A stretch of DNA of 64,000 nucleotides from Carallia brachiata. Lineage: Eukaryota; Streptophyta; Magnoliopsida; Malpighiales; Rhizophoraceae. Below, one piece after another: positions 48,281 through 60,102 of this stretch; the stretch's first letter is position 1, and every line of letters starts with the position of its first letter. Made by a program: the position numbers and the translations under genes. The notes beneath the pieces were generated by a model. It did no database searches. It saw only the letters and a program-made list of their open reading frames with translations, and was not told the origin of the DNA. The DNA lies in contig JADCRB010000022.1 of the NCBI GenBank assembly GCA_021464245.1, positions 397,801 to 461,800 on the forward strand. The letters run 5' to 3'.

Positions 48281-50251
48281 AAGTCAAAAGTTTGATAAAG
48301 AGAATCTATCATTCTAAACTTTAAATTTAGTCGCCTTAAAAATATGAGTTTGGATACTTCAACCGAATAAGCCTCTCGATTCTGACATTCTGATTAGAGG
48401 GGCTCCAATTAAGGGCCCCTTCCCCTTAATCCCCTCCCCCACTTTTTCTCGAGCCGACAACTTTTTCTGCTATCTTTTTTTTTCTTCCCGCTAACTCATG
48501 CTCAGTGGTTCTATCACTTTTATTTTCTCTCAATTCCATTTTCTCTCAATTCCGTCCATGTGATGTACTTGGGTTTTAGTTTGACAACGTCATGGGGCTT
48601 TGGTCTCACCTGCATGTGGATTCCCCCGGTTTTTGAACTGAGATGTCTTTAAACGAAGGCCGGCGCTGTGGGGGCTAATACCTGGCAAGGACCAATTTAT
48701 GGCTGGCCTAGGGCGGAAATAGTCAGAGGACGGAATGGGCTACAACCATTAAGAGTCAAAAGACTAGCTAGAGAATACTTATTGCCTACTGGATTTAGTT
48801 TGAGCGGTGGGAAAAGTATTTCTCCACTATACCAAATGAAAGTTTGAATTTTTATCTAGTTCTCATATCTCTTTCATTCGATGTCCAACTATCGACTATC
48901 CAACCACTACGCTGCAGATAAAAAAAAACATACATTATGGCCCTCGCTTTATTTAGGTAATTTTTATTTGTTTCTCTTTTAATCTTTCTTTTTTTAAATT
49001 TTTTTCTTTTTTTTAAATTTGTTTCTTTGTTCGTTTGAGGATTTTGAGTGGGCACATCTGGTCGGCAAAAGGTTTAAAGTTGGGCTTGTTGGGCTATAAG
49101 TTGGGCTGGAGGACTGATCAGCCTCATATGCAATTGTTTGAACGCTAATACGTGACATCGCCAAAGGGAAAAAAAAAAAAAACTCCGAAAGAATCAACAA
49201 CATAAAAGAAAAAAAATTTAACTCACTAAAATTTGAATAGTCTCTAAGATTTTCCAATCAAATCCAATTAACAAAAAAACACAAAAAACATAATTTTACT
49301 AACGATAATTATTTTTTATCTTCTTAAAATGTACTATTGTTTAGTAAATACTAAATAAGAAAAAAAGAACAAAGGCCAATTGAATGTGTCGGCTGAAACG
49401 TAATTTACTTCTTTGTCCTGTGTACAACTGTACATGCTTCAAATTTCAACGTCAAAGCTACCCATTTCTTCCTTGTCGTAAACGTGTCAGCAATAGAAAT
49501 TTCCACGGACAGGAACCATAGACAGCATTTTGTCCCCTCGATGGCTCAATTTGATATTTATCAATTTTTTTATTAGCCCATTATTTATGAAAATAAATAA
49601 CGAATCATTAGAGCATAATGCCTTTAAAAGACAAATGATATCTTTAGTTAAAAAATAAATTAAACTGAATTAAATATTTATTTAGTTATACTTATCTTTT
49701 TTTATTAAGAAGTTTGTTTGATTATAAATTCATAAAGAGTATTTTTTTGATTTTTATAAATTTTATATTCTTAAATTATAATTTAACTCTCATATCTCTA
49801 AAATAAGAATCCAAATTAAATGAGATATTTTTTAGGACAAGTTATTATCTTTTGCTTGTGCCATACCAATTCTATTAAGGTTTAAGATATAGTTTATATA
49901 TAAATTTTAGTACATTGGTTCTTTCACCGTTTGTAACCGAATTTGTGTCCGAAAAAAGATTTTTGAAGTAATGGTTAGAAACTTAAAATGATGTCGAGTG
50001 CTATAATTGTCTTGTATCTCGGATTTGGAATGTGAGCACGTTTGCCAATGGGTGTTTACGCGGAGAACATGTAATGCAGAAGGATCCACAGGCGCCATTG
50101 GGCAGTTGAGTCATTAGAACGCCTCAATTTAAAAATGGTCAGATAACATGAATTTACCTTTTTATAATTTTTTTTGTAAACAATTTGAAATGGTTTGTTA
50201 TTAATTTGTTGACCTTCCATCTAGATAATAGAAGAGCTCCCCGTTCTCACG
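48281..50251. other. Intergenic DNA, no gene seen
   Basis: AT-rich. A short block near 49391-49450 (AACGTAATTTACTTCTTTG) matches one at about 56055-56110 (AACGTAATTTACTCGTTTG), another trace of local duplication. Confidence 0.4.
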
Positions 50252-50836
50252 GAATATCAATATTTTTAATTTTAAACTTTTAAATTTTTTTACGTTTGAG
50301 TTATAAACTTTTTTGACATTTTATTTGAATTCTAAACTTTTTGATTTTATACTATATTAGTCCTTTAAATTACAAAAAGTAGTCAGTCGATTAATAAATA
50401 AGTTTAATTTAAAAAAAATTATTTTAAAAAAGTTAAATATATGAATTAAATATTTTTTTCATCAATAAAATATGCACATTAAATATTTTTTTAATCAATA
50501 AATATACGAATTAAATAAGTAACATGCATATTTTTAATAGAAAAGATATTCAATTCATATATTTAATCTTTTTTAAATAATTTTTTGTAAAGTTAAAATT
50601 ATTTTTTAATAAATTGATCACTTTTGATAAATAGAAGAACTAATTTAGTAAAAAATTAAAAGATTTAAAACTCAAATAAACTATTAACATAATTTAAAAT
50701 TTAAATATAAAAATATTTATAAAAGAATTAATTTAGTAAAAAATTAAAAAATTTAAAACTCAAATAAATTATTAAAATAATTTAAAATTTAAATATAAAA
50801 ATACTTAAAAATTTAAATTTAAAAATATTGATATTC
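50252..50836. mobile_element. Foldback/MITE-like inverted-repeat element 1
   Basis: Both ends read GAATATCAATATTTTTAA in inverted orientation. Long AT-rich arms fold back, with the left arm word AAACTTTTTGATTTTATAC complementary to the right arm. The right arm is itself tandemly duplicated (about 50634-50722 and 50723-50805). No coding capacity. It is related in layout and wording to the element at 54133-54619. Confidence 0.7.
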
Positions 50837-51055
50837 TTCGTTCCCCAACGCCCCTCCCAACACAACACAACAAAAATTAGGCCTTCTGTGCACGTGGCCG
50901 TATATTAGGCGTTGTAGCCGATTGGATCGATGTACGTGTGATTTGGCCACTCCACGAGCAGCAACAAGAACTTGCTCGAGCGATAGATTGAGAGGTGGAG
51001 ATGGAGCGAAAGCCGTCATGGCTCACGTGGACTTGAAAGCCAAATCAATTTCATT

Positions 51056-51342
51056 TAGAGTGTGTTTGAAGTGCAAGAAAAAAAAGAGAAAAGAGAAGAA
51101 AAAAAAAGAAAAGTGAAGAAAAAATAAAGTTATTTAGAGTGATAGAGAAAGTTAGGAGAAAGAAAATAGGTGAAAGAAAAGGTAAATAGTAATTTGTGAG
51201 AGAAAAAATGGAGAGAAAATAAAATAGTTTGGAGTGGTATAGAAAGTGAGGAGAAAGAAAAGTAAAAAAAATAAAATAAATAGTAATGATTATACTTTTT
51301 TTTTCTCTCTAATTTTTCCTCGCACATCAAACACAGCATTAA
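51056..51342. mobile_element. Tourist-like MITE candidate, GA-rich
   Basis: The ends are imperfect inverted repeats GAGTGTGTTTGAAGTGC and, reverse-complemented, TGCTGTGTTTGATGTGC. Both are bordered by TTA, the target size typical of PIF/Harbinger MITEs. The interior is purine-rich with repeated GAGAAAGAAAA and AGTAATTTGTGAGAGAAAAA words. A related copy in the opposite orientation is at 62521-62905. Confidence 0.55.
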
Positions 51343-52480
51343 TGTTTTGTTTGGCAAAGTATAGGAAAGAAAAAGAAAAGAAATGAAAAAAAATATTTTT
51401 ATTTATTTTTTTATTTATTTTCTATCAATTTAAACAATTAATTTTTATTTTTTCTCTCATAAATTACTATTCATTTTTTTATCACAATTTTTTAATCATT
51501 ACTTTTTATCGATAATAACATCATCATTATTATATTATTTTCTAATTATTTTCTTTTCTTATCACTTTCTATCAAATCAACCAAAGTATAAATGGACCCT
51601 ATTCACTTACAATATAAGGTGAAAAAAAAGAAATCTTTGTTTAAAAATGGTTGGTAAGATATGTAATAGATATGTATTAAATTTGAATTATTAAATTATA
51701 TAAGTTATATTAAATTCAAAATAAAGACATTAGTTGTTATATATTATTAGACTGTGTATCTCTTGTATATCTCTTTTTATATATATATATATAATATTAA
51801 GCTTATATTAGTTTTTTCTATTAAAAAAACAATGACGTATTCTTTTTAGCAAGAAAAAAATTCATCAATAATGTTGATTATTGTAATTATGGAGCGAGAT
51901 TGAAAGTCATTCGTTGAAGTCATTCGTTGAAATCTTCATTTAACTTTTTTAATAAAGAGACTTATTATCCAAATATTAGTGGGACCAAGTAACTACAATA
52001 AACAAACACTACAATTACCAAATTTAAAATCTATAGTTATACGTCAATTTTTATACGATTGAAACAAACAATAATTTATTCACCATAAAAGAGTGTAAAT
52101 ACGAGAATTTAAACGTGAATTGCATGCGTAGAAATAGACCGGCTTGTCACAAAGATCTTATTTTGGTATGAACACTTGCAATATTGAAATTATTATCTGG
52201 ATAAAAGGTGTTGTCCCCCTCGTGAACCGAAAATACAAGATAAATCGAATTTATATATCTTTTTTGTGGTACACAATTGAATTTATATATCTACTTGCAA
52301 GTTTTGGTTGCTAGAACAAGTCATTGCTCAATGTATTAAATTAAATTTGAACGCTATACTTTGACCGACATATTTCATAACTTCGTATGCACGAATCGCA
52401 TTTTAATAAAGTTTTGTTTGATATAAAGGGATAAAATTTCATCAACTTAGCAATTATAACTCATGGCTGCTCGGCACCAT
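51343..52480. other. Intergenic DNA ending in the GRP copy 1 promoter
   Basis: From about 52290 the sequence is collinear with 58945 onward upstream of GRP copy 2 (AGTTTTGGTTGCTAGA versus AGTTTTGGTTACTAGA). The duplication therefore includes promoter DNA. Confidence 0.5.
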
Positions 52481-52483
52481 GTC

Positions 52484-52491
52484 TATAAATA
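52484..52491 (+). promoter_or_regulatory. TATA box of GRP copy 1
   Basis: TATAAATA in TGTCTATAAATAGGG, 85 bp upstream of the ATG and conserved in copy 2. Confidence 0.85.
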
Positions 52492-52568
52492 GGGAAGATT
52501 TGCATTGCGCTCTTGCCACACACTCCCATTTCTCAACAAACTTCTCTCAGTAACCTAAGAACTAGCTA

Positions 52569-53357
52569 ATGGCTTCTTCTAAGTCTTTCTTTCTCCTTCT
52601 CTGTGCTCTCCTTGCATTTGTTCTCATAGTATCAGCTGAAGTGTCCACTGCCAATGATAATAAAAGTATGTGCACCTAGTGTGGTGTGGGTGTAGGCTTT
52701 CTCGTTTGTCTCTATTTCACCTCATGTACTTTTAGTTGGAGAGCATGCTACACACACACACACACACACAGAGTTGTCTTCAAGTCCTTACAATAGTTAT
52801 TGCAATAATTATTATTGTTACAAGTTTAGTAGCATGACCTGTTTCTCTCCATATCATGTGTACATGAATCCCTGCATTATACTCACATCACCCCAACTTA
52901 GCTTATGCGATTAACTTAAAAATTTGAAAGCTAAAAGATAAAACTAGGTTACGATAATTAGTTGTTTTTTCATGTCAAAGAAGGTTAATTATTAATGGTT
53001 TCTAATTTTTTTATTATAGCTATTAGTGCCGTATACTTACACTTATACATCAAATTGTTTTCAGAGGAAAGCGACAAAACCGATGAGGTTCAAGATCAAT
53101 ACGGTGGTGGCTATTCAGGAAGGGGATACCCTGGAGGAGGATATCCAAGTGATGGTTACCCGGGAGGAGGATATCTAGGAGGAGGATACTCAGGAGGTCG
53201 CGGTGGTTATTCAAGAGGTGGATATCTCGGAGGCAGTCGCGGTGGATACCCACGTAGGTGCCCATATGGCTGCTGCTGTGGATATGGAGGGAGATGCTAC
53301 AGCTGTTGTGCATATGCTAATGAGGTTCCAGATACTCAATTTGAAGATGACACCTGA
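52569..53357 (+). CDS. Secreted glycine-rich protein with Cys-rich tail (GRP copy 1)
   Basis: Two exons, 52569-52665 and 53065-53357, giving 129 aa. The A^AG split codon joins DNK to KESDK. Residues 1-23 are a signal peptide (MASSKSFFLLLCALLAFVLI, cut after VSA). A short charged segment follows (ESDKTDEVQDQ). Residues about 45-92 are GGGYPGGGY/RGGY repeats. The last 32 residues are Cys-rich (CPYGCCCGYGGRCYSCC) and end in an acidic EDDT. Signal peptide plus Gly-rich repeats plus Cys-rich tail is the layout of class II plant GRPs of the cell wall, some of which bind wall-associated kinases. That role is only known for relatives. A (CA)n tract lies in the intron. It is the tandem partner of the gene at 59196. 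Confidence 0.92.
52751..52770. repeat. (CA)n microsatellite in the GRP copy 1 intron
   Basis: Ten CA units. The copy 2 intron has a shorter CA run at about 59398-59407, so the tract predates the duplication. Confidence 0.9.
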
Positions 53358-53556
53358 AACTAAATTCAGTATTTTCGTCTGAGAAATTTGGCACCCTCAA
53401 AAAATAAGAATGGGTTTTGAGTGTATTGTGTGACGTATGGCGCACAATCGCCATAAATGTCTGATGGTTTGGATGTACGTAGTAGTTATGTTGTAAATAA
53501 GGACTGCAACGAAGCGACAACTTACGTTGCTTATTTTGCATATGCCACGTTTGAAT

Positions 53557-53562
53557 AATAAA
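53557..53562 (+). terminator. Candidate poly(A) signal of GRP copy 1
   Basis: AATAAA about 200 nt after the stop, in a context (AATAAATGTGCTCCTTATA) that is also found after GRP copy 2 (about 60272-60290). Confidence 0.6.
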
Positions 53563-54132
53563 TGTGCTCCTTATACGCATGGAATACTGAAACTCTGAAG
53601 CTCCTCATGTATCTATGCTTCATTTCAGCGGCAGACCTAGAAATTTTATCTAATAGGGACAAAAAATGGGAGAGTAGGGATACTAAATAGAAAAGAATAA
53701 AGAATGAGGACAATAATATAAAACGCAAATTTTAATAAAGATAAAGTGTAAATTTCATTAGAGATAATTGTTCTGCCACTTCCTCTCTTGGTCACATATT
53801 TCTCTTTGGCGTCGTGGAAAGAAAAGTTTTCTTTGGCCTATGGGAAAGAAAAGGGTACATAGCTCTATATCTTTTCTCGTAGCTTCTTCGACTTTTAAGT
53901 TTAGTAAATTTCGATTGAACTTCTCATGAAACGGTAGACGTCATTAATTAGCTCAAGAGTTGGCTGATCGCCATTCTCTGGAGATATATTTCTCCTCTCA
54001 ATCAAAACTAAAATTGAATAATTTCAAGCCAGATAGTGCACCATCTGAGTTATTTTTGGATTATCGAAAACGGAATAAATATACTGCTTTTACTGATGCC
54101 ATCGGCAGTAAATAAATTGCCGAGGGGACATG
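53563..54132. other. 3' flank of GRP copy 1
   Basis: Collinear with the 3' flank of copy 2 as far as about 53890 (GGGAAAGAAAAGGGTACATAG versus CGGAAAGAAAAGGGTACGGACATAG near 60388). No gene. Confidence 0.5.
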
Positions 54133-54619
54133 CATTTATTTAATTCTAAACCTTTAAGTTTTTTTTATTTAAGTCCTAAATTTTTTTGAAATTTCATTTC
54201 AGTTCTAAACCTTTTGATTTTGCTCCAAATCAGTTCTTCCGTTAGTCAAATCGTTAAAAATTACTGTTGACTAACGAAATTTTTTTTAAAAAATGTAAAA
54301 TATATTATTTAAATATTTTTTTGTTATTAAATACTTGTATTTTACTCTCAAATAGTAATATATAAGTGAGATTTTGGATTTTTTATTTTTTATTTTATTT
54401 TTTTAAGATTATAAAACGTATTTCTGTTAATTGGTGAATTGAAATAGTGTATTTTACCTTGTTAAAATAATTTCTGTTAGTTAACGTTAATTTTTAACGG
54501 TTTAAATAACAGAAAGACTGATTTGGAGTAAAATCAAAAAATTTAAGACTGAAATGAAATCTCAAAAAAATTTAGAATTTAAATGAAAAAAAACCTAAAA
54601 GTTTAGAACTAAATAAATG
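54133..54619. mobile_element. Foldback/MITE-like inverted-repeat element 2
   Basis: The ends CATTTATTTARTTCTAAAC are inverted copies. Arms of about 140-150 bp pair at roughly 85% identity; the inner words CTCCAAATCAGT and ACTGATTTGGAG are exact complements. The centre is AT-rich. No coding capacity. Confidence 0.8.
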
Positions 54620-54930
54620 TATATCATAATTGCCGAGTGTAAGCATGCATAAAAAAATGATATAGTCAAAGATAGAAAAATAAGAAAGAAAAATAAATTG
54701 CGCCGAGTCCACAAATAAAATTAATTATCAGTTTATATTTAATACTTGTTTTATTAATTTCGTATTTCATACGTCGCAACATTTATCTTATTTCATTAAA
54801 CCCAGTTTAACATATATTATACATCTTCAAACAGCTAGCTTTTGGTCGGAAGATATTTGTTGGGTTCAAAATTATTACTACTGGCCTCCATCGAATCAAT
54901 GGACTTATCTCCACGTGTCATGCAGGTTTA

Positions 54931-55767
54931 GGGCTGCAAACAAGATGAGTCGATCCGAGTTGAGTTAAGTTTGGTCAGACTTAGGTGTCAATTCGTTTAT
55001 TAAACGAGTTTAAAAATAAGACTCGGTATCAGTATCATTTACGAACGAATCAAGTTCAAACCAAACCTGCTGTCATCGAATCGAATTTTCAAACTTTTAA
55101 CCAACTGTACCATTTAATTTTATAATATCAATAAAATAATTAAAATTAAAAAATTTTATTATTATATAAAAATTATTTATTTAAATAAAATTAAATAAGT
55201 AAGAATAAATGTTCAATTTTAATGTATAAATATAAATATATGTAATATATAATTTTAAACATGCGCTTGATAAAATAATTAAAAATAAATAAATGTTTAA
55301 TTTTAATATTCAGTTAAAGGAATGAGCTTAACTTAAGTTCTTACCAAACTAAATTACTGAACTGTTAACTAATGTATTAATTTGTTTGTAACCCTAATCA
55401 AATATAAATCTTATTTAAATAAGTATATGAAATGAAAGATATAATCCTAAATTAGTAACTATTTGTATTACAAGTTAAATAATACAATTAAATGTTATTA
55501 ATACATTAAATAAATTTATAATGATACATATTAAACGAACTATTAATAATATATTTATCGAGTTTTAAATGAGTTTTAAACGAACTGTTCACGTGTTTAA
55601 ATTGAGCTGAGCCCACCTCTGTTCAGGTTTGGTTCGTTGTTTAAACGAGTTTTACTTTTAAACTCGTATATTAGTCGTTTAACTAAATGAACGAGTTCGA
55701 GCCGAACTTTTGTCAAACCGAGCCACTGAATTTTTAACGAGCGTATCGGCTCGTTTGCAGTTTTATG
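54931..55767. mobile_element. hAT-like non-autonomous element
   Basis: The left end GGGCTGCAAACAAGATGAGTC is mirrored at the right by a segment whose complement reads AAAACTGCAAACGAGCCGAT. Subterminal AAACGAG/CTCGTTT words are frequent on both sides. Flanks CAGGTTTA and CAGGTCTA may be an 8-bp target duplication with one change, as expected for hAT. No transposase frame. Confidence 0.5.
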
Positions 55768-56620
55768 CAGGTCTATAAAATTAGATATCATAAGGCACCT
55801 TTTTTTTTTTTTTGGTCTAAAACAGTTCAGTATTCAGTCTATTAAACTAAATAATCTGAATTAACTCAAACAAGACCCTGAAAAACAACAAAAGTATCCG
55901 AGTAAGTATTATATATATATTTTTTTTTTTTTTTGATCTGAATTATATACTTATTATTTGCCTCCAAAGCCGACATAGCTCCTCCAATTCGAGTCCGATC
56001 TGGCAATCAAAACCAACGCCCGTTTCCCTGAATTGGACCAAGTTATGGGCTGCAACGTAATTTACTCGTTTGTTTTATGTATGTACTTCAAACTCCGCAA
56101 ACCACAGTATTGCTTCATGCGTAATACTATTCAACTAATTTTGCATTTCAAGTTTGTTTCACAAGAATTGTTGTGAAAATTCGAGTTTACTACCCTTCTT
56201 TTTTTTTACTGATATTTCTCCTATAATAGAAATAAAGTATTTCATAATATACACACACATATCATTAGTTGGTCTAGTATTTCAATTAAATATTGATAAG
56301 GAATAAATTGAGTTTACTGAGTCTTAATCTCCTCATATCCACTACTATATGAGTTTATTTTAAATTTATGCATACAATAATCTCATGTGTTCTATTAGCT
56401 CATATGTTAGTACCCTTTTATATATCTTATAAATACAAGGGTCTTTACCTAAGAATCAATTAAAAAAAAAAAGTCCTTACTCTTATAGGAGTTCTCTCCT
56501 AAATTAGACCTCACACATTGTAGAGGATTATTCGAGCAAGATATCTTTGAGAAAAAATTGTTTTTAATTATAATAGAAATTAAATTAAATTAAATTAAAT
56601 ATTTCTCTACTCTCTAGTTC

Positions 56621-57409
56621 CATAGTTATTAAACCCGGCCCGGCCCGGCAGGTCAGACCGGCGGCCCTGTGCCCCGGGCATTGGGCCGGGCCGGGTTGCA
56701 TGAACAGTACCCGGGTCAATTAAATAATAAAAAATTATTTTTTTTGTACTTTTTACTGTGTAAACAGTGAAAATAATATTTTTTTAATAATAAACAGTAA
56801 AAATAAACAGTACTCCGGGACAATTAAATAATAAAAAAATTATATTTTTTTCATTATTTACTGTATAAACAGTAAAAATAATATTTTTTAATAATAAACA
56901 GTATTTGTACAGTAAAAATTATATATTTTTTCACTTTTTATTACAGGAACAATAATATTTACATAATATTTACATAATAAAATTTATTATATTTTTATCT
57001 TTTTACTGTGTGAACGATAAAAATAATATTTTCATAATATTAAACAATATTATATAATATTTTCTTGTATAATTTAAGAATTTTTCACTTTTCACTATAT
57101 ATTTTTCTGTATATAATAATTTAACGTTGTTCATAACTTCATATATTAAGTAATATGTTACAATTTACATTGAAAAATAATTTTTAAAGAATTTTTATCA
57201 AAATTTTAATTGATATAAGTTACTTTTTAACTTGTAAAAATGTCGTTATTGTATTAAATTGTACAAAAAATTTATATATATTATTTGATATATTCTTTTT
57301 TTTTAAATTAATGACCCACTGGTTGACCCAATGACCCACTAGTTGACCCAATGACCCACTAATCCAATCACCTGACCGGTCAACATCCGGACCGGGTTTA
57401 ATAACTATG
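56621..57409. mobile_element. CCGG-rich terminal-inverted-repeat element (789 bp)
   Basis: Starts CATAGTTATTAAACCCGGCC and ends in the inverted complement CATAGTTATTAAACCCGGTC, a near-perfect TIR of about 20 bp. Subterminal parts are GGCCCGG-rich. The centre is AT-rich with repeated AACAGTAAAAATAATATT words, and there are three copies of a 20-bp ATGACCCACTxGTTGACCCA repeat at 57311-57365. No coding capacity. Its design resembles the element at 4428-5085. Confidence 0.75.
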
Positions 57410-59100
57410 CTCTCTACTAAAACTTACAGTACCTATGGATCAGGACTACATTGAACTGAATACATAAAACAATATTGAAAGAGTCCGTGTATAACAAAAT
57501 GACCGAGCTCAGAGGAGCAGCAGGACTGTTTGAGAAATATTTTTATTTTTTGGTCAAAAAATTTATTGGACGGCAGATCACAGAATGGACAATAGTTCTC
57601 TCGTTTTTTTATAGGTCCCGTAACCGTCCCGAGATGTAAACTATGAAATCTTGACACTGGAGTTTTGACAATCCGAATAATCAGTCTTGCTAGTTTGACT
57701 CAATCAAGTTTCCATTTGATGGCAAGTTTGATCAACTTATTCTCATCTATTGCTTTCCACTGTTTCAATTTTCTTTAGTTGAATTTTCCGACTAATTTTG
57801 TCAAGTTTGAGAGCTTGCTTTAATTGGCTTGACAACGTTGACATATTTAAGAGTTTTTTATGATTTAGATTACTGTGCGTTCAAAACATTTTTCTGATTA
57901 GCTTTGCCTCTAAAGTTGGCACAGCAAAGTTCAGAAGGTCGGCCATGATGATTGTCTGCCGGCTAATCAATGCCAACTTTTGTTGAGAGGGCCGTGAGAG
58001 TTCATTTTCAATTAGTTGTTTGCAATTAATAGAAAGAGAAAATTGAGAAACCTATATGTGTTAAGTCAATATAGAGGATAAGAATCGAGTGGGGTTTATA
58101 CCTTGCCGCCCCCAGGGTAGTATAACTTTGCTTGCTGGGTTTTGATCGTTACACGTAGATGCGGAAGACATTTTATTTAATTATATGAGCATATGATTTT
58201 TTTTATTATATTTATATACGTTTTTTTGTGTAACCACAAAAAAAAAAATATGAAATGAAAAAAATAGTAATATTTTTTTATCACTTTTTATCGTTACAGT
58301 TATATAAAAAACACTCGTCGTTACACAAAAAAAACGCATGTGAATGCAGTAGGAAAAAATTGTATGCCCACCAAATTTTTTCTTAATTTAAAAGCACAAG
58401 TGTCGCACAAGTGTTCGTGGACAGTTGAGACACTAAAATACCTCAATTAATCTAAAGCAAAAAAAAATTTAATTTCGCAATAATAGTTTTTAAATAATAA
58501 CAGAATGATATAAAGGGTTATTAATAAAATTCATGAAAACAAAAACACTACACGGACGAAGCCAGAGGACGCAGCTTGGCCGCAGACAGAGAGAAAGGAG
58601 TGGTGTGTTCTATGTTGAGTCTCACCCTTTTTTTTTTTTGAAAATTGATTTTATGTCTATCAGGGTTAAATTTAATATGTTATAGATTTAAGTACGAAAA
58701 TTCGTTAGACTCATATTTATATGAGTTAAGTTTTTACGCAACAAAGAGTAATATAAAAGTTAAAGTTAATGTACAACATATCTAATTTCAATGCGTAATA
58801 CATATGACTTAAAAAAAAAATAGAAAAATACAAAATTACCACGTTAGCCCTGTCCCAGCCTTCCGTCGTGTATCACGGCTCTCATGGAAAATCGGATATA
58901 CTGATGTATGACCACTGTAATTGAGATTTTTAAATTTATGCATGTAAGTTTTGGTTACTAGACCAATTCAGTCCTCAATATATTAAATTTCAAGTGTCAT
59001 ATTTTAACCGTCATATATTCTTATAGAAGTCATATTTTAATAAGTTCTATTTAATATATGCAATAAGATTTCGTCAACTTAACAATGCTAACTCATGGCC
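57410..59100. other. Intergenic DNA ending in the GRP copy 2 promoter
   Basis: AT-rich, no recognisable frame. From about 58945 it matches the upstream region of GRP copy 1. Confidence 0.45.
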
Positions 59101-59111
59101 GCCACCTTGTC

Positions 59112-59119
59112 TATAAATA
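59112..59119 (+). promoter_or_regulatory. TATA box of GRP copy 2
   Basis: TATAAATA in TGTCTATAAATAGGG, 84 bp upstream of the ATG, same context as copy 1. Confidence 0.85.
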
Positions 59120-59195
59120 GGGCAGAACTGCATTGCTATTACCACACACCCACCATTTCTCAAGAAACTCATCTTTGTAACCTAAGAGCTAGCAA

Positions 59196-60102
59196 ATGGC
59201 TTCCTCCAAGTCTTTGTTTCTCCTTCTTTGTGCTCTGCTTGCATTTGTTCTCATAGTATCAGCTGAAGTTTCCACCTCATATGATAATAAAAGTACGTAC
59301 AGTACCTATCTGTGGTGTGGGTGTAGAAATTTCTCAATTTTTCTCACTTCACCAGGTGCACTTAAAGTAGGAGAGTATGCTACATATTTGTTCATACACA
59401 CACACACATGCGAGGGCAAATTCATATGCAAATATTTGCGACACTAAAATTTGAAATTGGTTCCATTTTATTGCTATTTTCTATGTTTACCCCACTAAAA
59501 TTTTCATTTTAACTCCACTCAATTTTAGTTGTACGGTCCTCCACGGTTCCATTAACATGTCTTCAAGACCTAAAATAGTTCTTACCATATCATTATTGTT
59601 GTTTCAGGTCCAATGCCAAGCCTTGTTTCTGCCCATATTATGAGTACATGAATCATTGCATTACACTCACGTTATCCTAATTAATTAATTGTTCCTTAAT
59701 TATGTCGAAGAAGGTTATTATAGATATTTGTTAAACTTACATGTAAAACTTAAATTGGTTTCAGAGGAAAGCGACAAAACTAATGAAATTAAGGATGAAT
59801 ACGGCTATGGAGGACGAGGATATCCAGGAGGCGGTTATGGTTATCCAGGTGGTGGATACCCTGGAGGTGGACGCGGTGGCTACCCAGGTGGCGGATACTC
59901 CGGAGGTGGTCGTGGTGGTTATGGTTATCCAGGTGGTGGATATCCCGGAGGTGGGCGCGGTGGCTACCCAGGTAGCGGTTACCCAGGAGGCGGCCGTGGA
60001 GGTTATGGTTATCCAGGCGGTGGATATCCTGGAGGTGGGTATGGTGGCTACCCTGGAGGAGGCCGTGGTGGTTACTCAGGTGGTGGTGGTGGATATCCAT
60101 GA
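59196..60102 (+). CDS. Secreted glycine-rich protein without Cys tail (GRP copy 2)
   Basis: Two exons, 59196-59292 and 59765-60102, giving 144 aa. The split codon and intron position are the same as in copy 1. The signal peptide (MASSKSLFLLLCALLAFVLI) differs from copy 1 by one residue in its first twenty. A charged segment follows (ESDKTNEIKDEYGYG), then about 95 residues of GYPGGG/GRGGY repeats up to the C-terminus GGGGGYP. The Cys-rich tail of copy 1 is missing: a TGA replaces it directly after the repeats. By layout this is a class I GRP, probably structural in the wall. It is a tandem paralogue about 6.6 kb from copy 1, in the same orientation, with promoter and 3' flank also duplicated. 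Confidence 0.92.
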
